Part shown: positions 14,945 through 23,187 of the stretch, in pieces
How the letters are laid out: each line of letters starts with the position of its first letter
How positions within the stretch are numbered: the first letter of the stretch is position 1
Source of the DNA: a virus
Reading direction: 5' to 3' (one strand)
Length of the DNA: 28,264 nt
Virus record (IMG/VR): IMGVR_UViG_3300030390_001388
Span: 1 to 28,264 of that record
Program-made: the position numbers and the translations under genes
Notes under the pieces: model-generated
What the model saw: the letters and a program-made list of their open reading frames with translations, nothing else
Databases searched by the model: none
Told to the model about the DNA's origin: nothing

Positions 14945-16060
14945 ATGCAAGATTTAGAGATTATCAAAGACTTCCTTAGAAGTAAAAATAGTTATTTAAA
15001 TGAAGGTAATCCAAAGATTCAAAGGTTCTTAGCCAACAGGTATAATGGTCACATATTTAGCTTTGGAGCAATTAAAAAAGCTAAAAAGGAAGTAAGAGCA
15101 GAGTTTAGTAATCTATTAAAACAAGAGGCTCCAATAGAAATAAAGGATCCAAAGATTGAAGTAACACCCGAGTTATTGGCAAAGTTTAACGAACTTGCTG
15201 TTCAAATGGGAATGAAGGGTATTCAAGCACCCGTATCTAAAGAAGATAAAGTAACATCTATTCTTCAGAGAAAAAAAGCTTTACGTGGGTTCCACACCCC
15301 TGAAATTAAGGATCAGGTTGGAATGCATATTTTATTAGGGTGCAATCACGTGCCTTTTCACAATAAGCAATTACACCGTGGTATCATGGAAATGATAAAA
15401 GACCACAAAGATATTATAAAAGGATTTCACTTATTAGGTGATTTCTTAGATTTAAATCCTTTATCATTTCATGACAAAGGTAAATTCACTGCAGTTCCAG
15501 GATTAACACTAAATGATGAGTACCAGATTGGGAGTGATTTACTACATGATTTTGACAGAGTATTACCTAAAGATGTATGGAAGACATATATTTATGGTAA
15601 TCATGAAGATAGATACAACAGATGGATGTCTGTTATGGACAATGCTAAAACACCATTAGTTTCTCCTGAAGAAGGAATGAGACTGTGGCAAAAAGGGTAC
15701 AATGTTAAAACTAGTTGGAGTCAAGACTTCGTGACTATAGGAAAAGACTTTGATATCTTTCATGGTATTTACTTTAGTATTCATAATGCTAAGGCTCACT
15801 TAGATAAATTGAGAAGGAGTTGTGCTTACGTACACACTCACAGATCTCAAGTTTATAGAGAAGGTCAAATGGCAGCATATAACTTAGGTGCATGCGCTGA
15901 CTTTTCTTCTAAAGCATTTAATTACGCAACAAGACCTATGAAGGCTCAATGGGCCAATGGTTTTGGAATTAATATGGTTGATGAGCACGGAACATCACAT
16001 GTAACACAAATACACGTAACACCTGATGGTCACTTCTATTTTGGTGGAAAATTTTATTAG
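14945..16060 (+). CDS. Calcineurin-like metallophosphoesterase-fold protein with altered first motif
   Basis: A 371-residue protein. Residues 1-125 are helical and basic. The phosphoesterase domain follows: motif I reads G-C133-N-H135-V-P-F-H-N, motif II GDFLD (165-169), motif III GNHED (218-222), a metal-ligand His at 273 (IFHG), and motif V VHTH (296-299). All metal-binding motifs are present except the first aspartate of motif I (normally D-x-H), which is Cys133. The enzyme may still bind one or two metals, or may be structural. Substrate is unknown; nucleic-acid or phosphomonoester hydrolysis are family possibilities. It begins the neck-tail operon under P4, seven bases before the next gene. 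Confidence 0.75.
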   Translation: MQDLEIIKDFLRSKNSYLNEGNPKIQRFLANRYNGHIFSFGAIKKAKKEVRAEFSNLLKQEAPIEIKDPKIEVTPELLAKFNELAVQMGMKGIQAPVSKEDKVTSILQRKKALRGFHTPEIKDQVGMHILLGCNHVPFHNKQLHRGIMEMIKDHKDIIKGFHLLGDFLDLNPLSFHDKGKFTAVPGLTLNDEYQIGSDLLHDFDRVLPKDVWKTYIYGNHEDRYNRWMSVMDNAKTPLVSPEEGMRLWQKGYNVKTSWSQDFVTIGKDFDIFHGIYFSIHNAKAHLDKLRRSCAYVHTHRSQVYREGQMAAYNLGACADFSSKAFNYATRPMKAQWANGFGINMVDEHGTSHVTQIHVTPDGHFYFGGKFY

Positions 16061-16066
16061 ATTATT

Positions 16067-16735
16067 ATGACTAAAAGAGAAATAATTTATGCAGTCTTTG
16101 AAAAGTTAAACATTCATTCTGATGACACAAGGTTGTCAGAGGAATTGGTTTCTTCTTTAATAGACACTAAAAGAGCTATGCTGTTAAAGCAGCAATACGC
16201 TAAGAGCTCTTGGCATATGCCAATTGAGATTAAACAAGAGATATGTGTTGATATATCACTAGTTGATAGGGTTGATGGATACTCATGCGCTGGTAAAATC
16301 CTTTCTACCAACATTGCTCTGCCAAGATCTATAAAGATTAAGGGAAAAGAGGGTCCACTTTCTGTCCGTAAAGAAGACGGAATGGAAATAAATATTAGTA
16401 TTGTAGCAATTGAAAGGATTCCTTTTCTATTTGAAAACAAATACACTCAACATTTAATATATTGCGCAGTTGATTTTAGTGGTAAACTTTTTATCATATC
16501 AAAAGACAATAAATTAAGATTTCTAAAGAGCATAAAAATAACTGACATATTCGAAAGCCCAGATGAGGCTAGAAATTACTCATGTAATTTAGATAATTCT
16601 ATTGAAGCATGGGACGATCAATATCCAATGGAATCTGCAATGGTAGATATTGCTGTTGATTTAGTAGTGAAAGAACTAACTAGATCATTATCCATTCCTG
16701 GTGACAATGTAAATGACTCTTCAGATGGAAGATGA
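16067..16735 (+). CDS. Conserved crAss-like tail/neck structural protein
   Basis: A 222-residue protein. The N-terminal helix (TKREIIYAVFEKLNIHSDD, then IDTKRAMLLKQQYAK) and the C-terminal WDDQYPMESAMVDIAVDLVVKEL segment are patterns I associate with a conserved family in the structural block of crAss-like phages. Its place, two genes before the ring protein that precedes the muzzle, suggests a tail ring or hub component; the exact identity is not determined. No membrane or catalytic motif. Its last 23 bases overlap the next gene, which argues for coupled translation. Confidence 0.65.
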   Translation: MTKREIIYAVFEKLNIHSDDTRLSEELVSSLIDTKRAMLLKQQYAKSSWHMPIEIKQEICVDISLVDRVDGYSCAGKILSTNIALPRSIKIKGKEGPLSVRKEDGMEINISIVAIERIPFLFENKYTQHLIYCAVDFSGKLFIISKDNKLRFLKSIKITDIFESPDEARNYSCNLDNSIEAWDDQYPMESAMVDIAVDLVVKELTRSLSIPGDNVNDSSDGR

Positions 16736-17252
16736 TAAAAAAGATAAAAGATTTCATAGAATAAAAACTGATTACGGTAATTATGATTATTATAAGCACT
16801 TTGTAGCTAATCGTAGTAGCGATTCTGAATGCAAATTGGTTTCTAGAGCAACGTTTGGACAGATAATAAAAGAATTTAACGGTCATGTAAGAGACAGGAT
16901 TTCTACAAAAGGTGCAGAGTACATAATGCCTTGTAGAGTAGGAAAGGTTGAGTTGAGAAAAATGCAGACTGAAGTAAAGATAGATGATGATGGAAATATT
17001 ATTAACAACCTTCCTATTAATTGGAGGGAAACTAGAAAGCTTTGGAATGATAATGAAAAGGCAAGAGAAAAAAAAACTAAGATAAGATACACTAATGAGC
17101 ATACCGGAGGATATACTTTTAGAATATTTTATAGAACATCAAAAGCTAACTTTAAAAACAAAAGCATTTACAAGGTTAAATTTAATAGAACTATGAAGCG
17201 ACAGCTTTCTACTTCTATTTTTGCAGGTAAAATAGATGCATTTCTAAAATAA
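16713..17252 (+). CDS. Small basic conserved crAss-like protein
   Basis: A 179-residue, strongly basic protein. ATG 16713 overlaps the upstream gene by 23 bases; a second start at 16725 (residue 5) would overlap by 11. Segments such as CRVGKVELRKMQTEVKID, LPINWRETRKLW, NEHTGGYTFRIFYRT and FNRTMKRQL resemble a small protein conserved beside the ring and muzzle genes of crAss-like phages, recalled from sequence reading. High Lys/Arg content would allow nucleic-acid contact, but no DNA-binding fold is recognised. Likely a small virion or assembly protein. Confidence 0.65.
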   Translation: MTLQMEDDKKDKRFHRIKTDYGNYDYYKHFVANRSSDSECKLVSRATFGQIIKEFNGHVRDRISTKGAEYIMPCRVGKVELRKMQTEVKIDDDGNIINNLPINWRETRKLWNDNEKAREKKTKIRYTNEHTGGYTFRIFYRTSKANFKNKSIYKVKFNRTMKRQLSTSIFAGKIDAFLK

Positions 17253-17257
17253 ACAAA

Positions 17258-17965
17258 ATGGCAAGCACAGGTAATTTAGTAAGTATTAAAATGGTAGCTG
17301 ATAGGCTTTTCAGGAATCCTTTGATGAAGGATCTTAACTATGAATTCATAGTTGATAATGCTATTCAAGTTCTAAGAATATTAGAGGCTCCATCAATCTT
17401 TGTGAATAGAAGAGAGTCTATTAATGTAGTTAACTATAGGGCTTTGAAACCTATTGACATGATTAAAGTAGAGGGTATTGCAAGAACTGATAGTGGTCAG
17501 GTAGTTTCTCTACAGACGACTGAAGATATATCTCAAGAATTTTTTAGTCAGGGTGGTAACCAGCCTTCAAGGCCAGACAATACTTATTCGTTAAACAGCA
17601 AGTATATTACTGTAAACTTTGAAACTGGTACATTAGAAGTCATATACAAAGCAATAGCGACAGATGATGAATGTTATCCATTAATATTAGACAACGAAAC
17701 CTTATTAAGATGTGTTGAAAGCTATATTAAATGGAAGTGGTTCGACATATTAAACGACATGGAAATGGTATCTGATAGAAAGCTTAATAAAGCTGAATCA
17801 GACTATTGTTTTAATGTTGCTCAAGCAGATTCCAATCTTAAACTACCTAGTACAGATGAGATGGAAACTATTGTAAACACAATTGTTCAATTAATTCCAA
17901 GTAGAACTGAATTTTCAAGAAGGTTTGAATTTTTAGGTGCTCAAGAGAATTTACGCATTCAATAA
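17258..17965 (+). CDS. Neck ring protein (crAss-like; P22 gp4/T7 gp11-like tail adaptor)
   Basis: A 235-residue protein, predominantly helical at both ends with a central beta region. The C-terminal stretch, CVESYIKWKWF (around 150) to AESDYCFNVAQADSNLKL (around 180), is highly characteristic of the conserved crAss-like tail-tubular/ring protein. Its location directly before the muzzle gene matches crAss001, where ring protein 1 precedes the muzzle. These adaptors connect the portal to the tail barrel and are distantly related to P22 gp4 and T7 gp11. It is coupled to the muzzle gene through TAATATG. Confidence in the family is good; the specific ring number is inferred from order. Confidence 0.75.
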   Translation: MASTGNLVSIKMVADRLFRNPLMKDLNYEFIVDNAIQVLRILEAPSIFVNRRESINVVNYRALKPIDMIKVEGIARTDSGQVVSLQTTEDISQEFFSQGGNQPSRPDNTYSLNSKYITVNFETGTLEVIYKAIATDDECYPLILDNETLLRCVESYIKWKWFDILNDMEMVSDRKLNKAESDYCFNVAQADSNLKLPSTDEMETIVNTIVQLIPSRTEFSRRFEFLGAQENLRIQ

Positions 17966-17966
17966 T

Positions 17967-20900
17967 ATGATGTTAAAACAACAAGCTCAATATCGAGGTA
18001 TGAGCAAGGATTTATCTAGTGATAAACAAGGTGACAAATATTTCGATGCAAAGAATATTCGTATTCTAGCAACGGATCAAAAGAGTACATTTTCTATTAC
18101 AAATGAGGCGGGAAATGAATTTATCTTTTCTATTCCTTCTCCAACAATAGATACAAACTCTACAAGTATTAGATACGACACCGGATCTCTAATTAAGACG
18201 TTAAAATATCAAACTGAAACAAGCGTAATTCCAAGATGTAGTATTGAAAAGGAATACGACCAAAGAACTTCAGGTACTCAAGTAATAATTGGTACAAAAG
18301 AAATGAGAGATTCGGCTCTTATAGTTACAACAGATGATAATGGTTTTGATTGCTTCTGGGAGTTAACTAATTTGAACGAAGGTGATTTTGATTTAAATTT
18401 ACTCTATATGGGTAACTTGGGATTAAGCAAGATTAATCTTGTGCAAGTACTTTACAATTACGAGAATTCAATAATTCAAAAAATATACTTTGTTGATGGT
18501 CAACACCAACTTAGATTTTTAAACATACGACAAAGTGTAGCAAATGGAGATTCAATTAACCTAGTTGATTTGGACCCTAGTGCTGTGGATGTCGTGAGTA
18601 ACTTTGATTTATCTCAGATAAAGATTACTGGTGTTGTAGGAGGAGGATCTCATACTGCAGGTATGATTCAATACTCTTATGGATTATATATCCTTAACGG
18701 GGCTCAAACAACCCCATCTCCATTGTCTGAATTAGTTGCAATAGACAAAGGAACTGGATTAGGTGGTGGTGAAGTAAATGAGGTTTTAGGAAAGTCTATA
18801 TCATTAGAAATTTCAAATATAGATCAAAAGTTTACTCACATTAAGATATACTCTATAAAGTACACTTCTTATAATGAGAATCCGGAAATAACAATAGTTG
18901 CTGACAAGGAGATAGACACATTCACTTCATTTTCTTTTACAGATGATGGGTTATCTGGTACGTCTATATCTCTAGACGCCTTTATATTCCTGGGCTCTAA
19001 CCCTATCATACCGAAACATATTGCGACTAAAGATAATAGATTGTTCCCTATCAACATAGTAGAACAGCCATTTGATGTTGAATTAGATTGTAGAGCATTT
19101 TCTTTCAATTCAAGTACAGATTGTGTAGTGTACAATAATACCTACATTGATAGCAATAGAAATGTAACTGGAGATGCCACAGTGGTGGATAAAAATTCAT
19201 ACTCATTGCCTGAAGGTCATGACTCTATTAATAGTAATTATGACCTGTATAAATACAAGTCAAATGGTAGTACACTGGGAGCTTCGGGGAAGTATATAGA
19301 AGTGGAAGTTGTTCAGTCCTCATTATCTGATTCACAGTCAGAGAGTTTACAGTTCTTAAAAGATAGAGAGCTTTATAGGTTGGGTATTAAATTTTATAAC
19401 AGACTAGGTCAAACTTCAGATCCTAAATGGATTATGGATTTAAAGGCGCCTGCAGGAAACTTATCTGGAAATTACAATCAATTAAAAATAACACTTACTG
19501 CGGATTTTTACACATGGTTAGGAGATAGTTCTAACTTTTCAAATGAAAATGACATCCCGGTAGGATATAAAATATTAAGAGCCGATAGGACACTGACTGA
19601 TCAGACTATATATGCTCAAGGATTTATCAATCCAATGGTGGCAAATTATGTTACCAAGAATAAATTAACATCTCTTCAGGACAGGAAAGATGCTGTAAAT
19701 TCTACAACATCTGACATAATTCCATCAATGACTAGAATGTTTGAATCTATGTCTCCATTTATAGGGTGTAAAGACTACTATGATTTATCAGCTAAAAGCT
19801 CAGTTAACTCAGCGTTAACATACGGTAGAGATACTGAAGGATTTAAACCTCCTTCAAGCAAGGATTGGAGAGCTCAAAATTTCCAACACAGTAGATTAAT
19901 GCAGTTCTTCAGTCCGGATGTTCTATTTAGAGACAACCAAATAGACTCAAGTTTTAAACTCAGAGTATTAGGATTAGTTGAGCAAGATTATGTTGCCAAC
20001 TGGGCCACTGAAACAAACCCAATTACAGCAGTTCATGTTGTTGACGCTAAATTCTTGGATGGAGTTACAAGTTTGACTCCAGGAGTTACTCCACAAACAA
20101 GAGTAAGTAATCCAACATACATATCAGACGTAGGGTTTTTTGGACCAACTAATGGTGAGAATACTCACGCTACACATCAAGTGTTTAGGCAATTTACTGG
20201 AGACTTTCATGAAGCTACTGGAAAAACTAATTATGACATATATGGATCTCCTGAATTAACTCAAGAGGGTGCTGATTTTACAGCATACAATAATGACTAT
20301 TCATTAAGGTATTCAAATAACCTTAAGAGTATGTTAATGGATGACTGGAGAAAGTCTGACGGTGTGCATGGTGATTCTGAGGTTCAGATTAGAGGGTGTA
20401 ACACTATTGGTGCGAAGTGTATAACTTTTGCAGAGGGCCCTAATGATTTAAACTACCCTGTAGACTCAAGAAAAAGTATAGAGCAGATTCATACTGCAGC
20501 TAATACTGGAGCTACAAAAGGCGTATTACTTACTGAGTTCGTAAAAGACTCATCAGTATTTTACATAGGTGGTATTTATGGAGGTATGACATATGAGGCC
20601 AAGAAGAATGCTTCATACATAGAAATAGGGTCGTTAAATGATATTGATGAAAATAATGTATTAATAGAATCTCCTGGTGATACATTTGTAAATGTGTTTA
20701 CATTCACTAAGTTAGTAAAAACTGAAACTGAAAACACTTCAGTTGAGTTTAATACTGTTTCAGAGATAGTTAGCATCAAGGTGGAGACTACTGTAGATCT
20801 TAAAAATAGAAATGACTTGTCATTAGGAGCCTGGGATAATAGGTGGCAACCTAAGTATGATGAATATCAAGATTACAATACTGTATATTCTCAGCAACCA

Positions 20901-22004
20901 ACACTAATAAAGTCTATTGATACTGGCACTAAGTTTAAAAAAATACAGGAGTTTGATGGAAGATTAATGTCATCCAAAGAAAAAATCCCTGGTGAATTCG
21001 TAGACTCATGGACAGACTTTCTTGAGAATGAAACTATGGATCTAGATGGTAAGTACGGACCTATTAATGCAGTGATAAACTTAAAAGATGAAATTTTTTG
21101 TTTGCAAGACACTGCAGTTGCTCATATTAGTATTAATCCTAGAGCACAGACTACATCAAATGATGGAATATTACTTGAATTAGGTACTGGAGGAATACTT
21201 CATGACTATAAATACAAGAGTACAACTATAGGTTGTCTTAATAAATGGGGAGCAGTAACTACTGAAAATGCATTTTACTTTGTAGATGTTATTAATCATG
21301 GTATAATGACCTTTGACGGATCTGCTGTTGGTAGAATATCTGATTTAAAAGGATTCCATCATGAGCTTGTTAACAAAATGAACTACAATGATCTTAGTCA
21401 GGATAACCCTGTGTTAAGCACCGGAGTATCAGTAGGGTACAATTCTGTAAATGCGGATGTTTACTTTAGTTTTACTCAATCAGAAGATAGCTTTACAATA
21501 GGATTTAATGAAAAGATTGGTGAATTTGTTACTTACTATGACTATATACCTGCTTGGTATATAAACAAAGGATCAGTGATGATATCTACAGATAAAAATA
21601 ATACACAGGTGTGGGAGCACTTTAAAGGATTGCCTAATCATTTCTATGGTCAGCACTTTCCAAGCTCTATTACACTGCATGTTGCACCACAAGGGGGTGA
21701 AATCATACTTAACGGTGCTTCCTACAAGATGGAGTTGACAGATCTATCTGGAAACGAAGTATTAAATAAAGGATTAACAGGAGTTAGAGTGTATAATGAC
21801 TATCAAGATTCAGGTTTAGTTGACTTGGTTCAGAGACAAAATGTATTCAAAAAATTTAGAAACTGGAAGATTAACTTTCCAAGAGACAATGGTTCTAGAG
21901 ATAGAGTTCGTAGTGCATGGGGATTTACTGAATTCAGTTTTGATAACCTAAATGGTAATAAATTAATCTTACATGACATGACTATTTTCTATACGCAGCC
22001 TTAA
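17967..22004 (+). CDS. Tail muzzle / stabilisation protein (crAss-like)
   Basis: A 1,345-residue protein. The open frame extends to 17937, but ATG 17967, one base after the upstream stop (TAATATG), is the better start; the adjacent ATG at 17970 is possible. The N-terminus (QYRGMSKDLSSDKQGDKYFD, AKNIRI, then ITNEAGNE) and C-terminus (FKKFRNWKINFPRDNGSRDR, then LILHDMTIFY) are characteristic of the very large crAss-like tail protein called stabilisation protein, shown in the crAss001 virion structure to form the muzzle that closes the tail barrel. The body is long, beta-rich and repetitive in Ser/Asn/Asp. Expected role: distal tail conduit for DNA and cargo protein release. Confidence 0.8.
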   Translation: MMLKQQAQYRGMSKDLSSDKQGDKYFDAKNIRILATDQKSTFSITNEAGNEFIFSIPSPTIDTNSTSIRYDTGSLIKTLKYQTETSVIPRCSIEKEYDQRTSGTQVIIGTKEMRDSALIVTTDDNGFDCFWELTNLNEGDFDLNLLYMGNLGLSKINLVQVLYNYENSIIQKIYFVDGQHQLRFLNIRQSVANGDSINLVDLDPSAVDVVSNFDLSQIKITGVVGGGSHTAGMIQYSYGLYILNGAQTTPSPLSELVAIDKGTGLGGGEVNEVLGKSISLEISNIDQKFTHIKIYSIKYTSYNENPEITIVADKEIDTFTSFSFTDDGLSGTSISLDAFIFLGSNPIIPKHIATKDNRLFPINIVEQPFDVELDCRAFSFNSSTDCVVYNNTYIDSNRNVTGDATVVDKNSYSLPEGHDSINSNYDLYKYKSNGSTLGASGKYIEVEVVQSSLSDSQSESLQFLKDRELYRLGIKFYNRLGQTSDPKWIMDLKAPAGNLSGNYNQLKITLTADFYTWLGDSSNFSNENDIPVGYKILRADRTLTDQTIYAQGFINPMVANYVTKNKLTSLQDRKDAVNSTTSDIIPSMTRMFESMSPFIGCKDYYDLSAKSSVNSALTYGRDTEGFKPPSSKDWRAQNFQHSRLMQFFSPDVLFRDNQIDSSFKLRVLGLVEQDYVANWATETNPITAVHVVDAKFLDGVTSLTPGVTPQTRVSNPTYISDVGFFGPTNGENTHATHQVFRQFTGDFHEATGKTNYDIYGSPELTQEGADFTAYNNDYSLRYSNNLKSMLMDDWRKSDGVHGDSEVQIRGCNTIGAKCITFAEGPNDLNYPVDSRKSIEQIHTAANTGATKGVLLTEFVKDSSVFYIGGIYGGMTYEAKKNASYIEIGSLNDIDENNVLIESPGDTFVNVFTFTKLVKTETENTSVEFNTVSEIVSIKVETTVDLKNRNDLSLGAWDNRWQPKYDEYQDYNTVYSQQPTLIKSIDTGTKFKKIQEFDGRLMSSKEKIPGEFVDSWTDFLENETMDLDGKYGPINAVINLKDEIFCLQDTAVAHISINPRAQTTSNDGILLELGTGGILHDYKYKSTTIGCLNKWGAVTTENAFYFVDVINHGIMTFDGSAVGRISDLKGFHHELVNKMNYNDLSQDNPVLSTGVSVGYNSVNADVYFSFTQSEDSFTIGFNEKIGEFVTYYDYIPAWYINKGSVMISTDKNNTQVWEHFKGLPNHFYGQHFPSSITLHVAPQGGEIILNGASYKMELTDLSGNEVLNKGLTGVRVYNDYQDSGLVDLVQRQNVFKKFRNWKINFPRDNGSRDRVRSAWGFTEFSFDNLNGNKLILHDMTIFYTQP

Positions 22005-22023
22005 GAGTGTGTGATATATAATG

Positions 22024-22054
22024 TTGACAATTAATTCATAATTTCATATATTTG
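22024..22054 (+). promoter_or_regulatory. Promoter P5: TTGAC, 20-base spacer, TATATTTG
   Basis: TTGAC begins at 22024 and TATATTTG spans 22047-22054, same octamer and spacing as P4. ATG 22059 is only four bases beyond the octamer, so the transcript would begin at or within the start codon. Either the mRNA is leaderless or the gene is chiefly read from upstream. No terminator was found between the muzzle gene and this promoter. Confidence 0.7.
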
Positions 22055-22058
22055 TAAT

Positions 22059-23186
22059 ATGCCATACAACGATAAGGACTCAAAAAAAATCCTTCCAAAT
22101 ACTTCTCCTGTAAAAAAAGACATAAAAAGCTCTTTTGAGTTTTTAAACTCAATGACTAATGGAGATAATGATAAGCCAAAGAAGCCTTCTAAATTTAATA
22201 AGAAGGCTTTCAAGCATGCTATAAGTATGGTGGAATCTAGCGGTGGAAAAAACATGTGGAACTCCACATCTTCTGCTACAGGTAAATACCAATTTCTATA
22301 CGATTTAATTAAAACTGACGAATCTATGGACGGTATAAGTAGAAAAGAATTCATGAATAGGCCTGAACTTCAGGAATCTATAATGGATAAAGCTCTTAAC
22401 GGAAATTTAGAAGGATTTGCATACGGTGAGAAATACGCTAATAAAATTAAGAAAGAATACGGATCTGATTATGATGTAAATTCTCTGATGGCTCTGGTTC
22501 ACTTTGTAGGGCCAGGAGGTGCTAGAAGATTCTTAAAAGATCCTGAAGGATACAGAGTTCCTGGTAAAGTTAATCTTACTGGCAATCAATATCTTAGTGA
22601 ATTTACAAAACATTTCAATCAGTATAGTGCTGATAATCCAACTAAAGATTCGCCAAAAAATCCAAAAAAGTTAAAAATGCTATCTGGTGAAGCTTCTTCC
22701 GCGTCTATTAAAGATATGGAGGCTAAAAATGTAATTCAACCAAAAGATAATATTCCAAAAAGATCTACAATGATGAAGGACTTGTTGAACAAACTTCCTG
22801 ACGATATATCCAATTACGAGACTAGGAATAAGGAATTAAATAACTTTAAGTATGGAGGTGAAGTAACAGGACAATCAGGAGCTGATAAATTAGTCACTCT
22901 ATTTGAAGGTGGTGGTTCACATGAGGAAAATCCATTAGGAGGAATACCTCTAGGAATTGGTGCAAATGGAAAGCCCAATCTTGTAGAAGAGGGTGAGACT
23001 AAGTGGAATAACTATATATTTTCCAATGTCTTTGACATGGATGGAAACTTTACAGAAGAAGACGGCAAGAAGCACAATGTATTTAAAGATGATGCAGATT
23101 CACTTAAAACAGACAAAACATCAAAGTCATTAAATACAATTTCTTATCAAGAAAAATCAAATAATAACGAATATAAATTATCATAG
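22059..23186 (+). CDS. Virion-associated lytic transglycosylase/lysozyme-like protein
   Basis: A 375-residue protein. Residues about 45-190 form a lysozyme-like (SLT/goose-type) domain: MVE59SSGGKNMWNSTSSATGKYQF gives a catalytic Glu59 followed by the usual Ser/Gly and GxYQF signature, and later LMALVHFVGPGGARRFL. It would cleave peptidoglycan glycan strands locally during DNA entry. Residues 200-375 are not enzymatic. They hold FKYGGEV (263-269) and a strikingly conserved-looking block, HEENPLGGIPLG (288-299) and PNLVEEGE (306-313), which I associate with crAss-like virion proteins of unknown function. No signal peptide, consistent with injection from the virion rather than export. It heads the cargo operon. 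Confidence 0.75.
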   Translation: MPYNDKDSKKILPNTSPVKKDIKSSFEFLNSMTNGDNDKPKKPSKFNKKAFKHAISMVESSGGKNMWNSTSSATGKYQFLYDLIKTDESMDGISRKEFMNRPELQESIMDKALNGNLEGFAYGEKYANKIKKEYGSDYDVNSLMALVHFVGPGGARRFLKDPEGYRVPGKVNLTGNQYLSEFTKHFNQYSADNPTKDSPKNPKKLKMLSGEASSASIKDMEAKNVIQPKDNIPKRSTMMKDLLNKLPDDISNYETRNKELNNFKYGGEVTGQSGADKLVTLFEGGGSHEENPLGGIPLGIGANGKPNLVEEGETKWNNYIFSNVFDMDGNFTEEDGKKHNVFKDDADSLKTDKTSKSLNTISYQEKSNNNEYKLS

Positions 23187-23187
23187 T

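Noticed and set aside
16680-17102. 140-residue reverse-strand open frame and other reverse-strand frames
   Set aside because: They oppose well-supported + strand genes, encode low-complexity hydrophobic or Ile/Ser-rich sequence, and have no promoter or neighbours on that strand. Shadows of + strand genes.
17937-17966. Upstream start of the muzzle gene
   Set aside because: It lies inside the ring-protein gene. ATG 17967 follows the stop by one base and begins the recognisable N-terminus.
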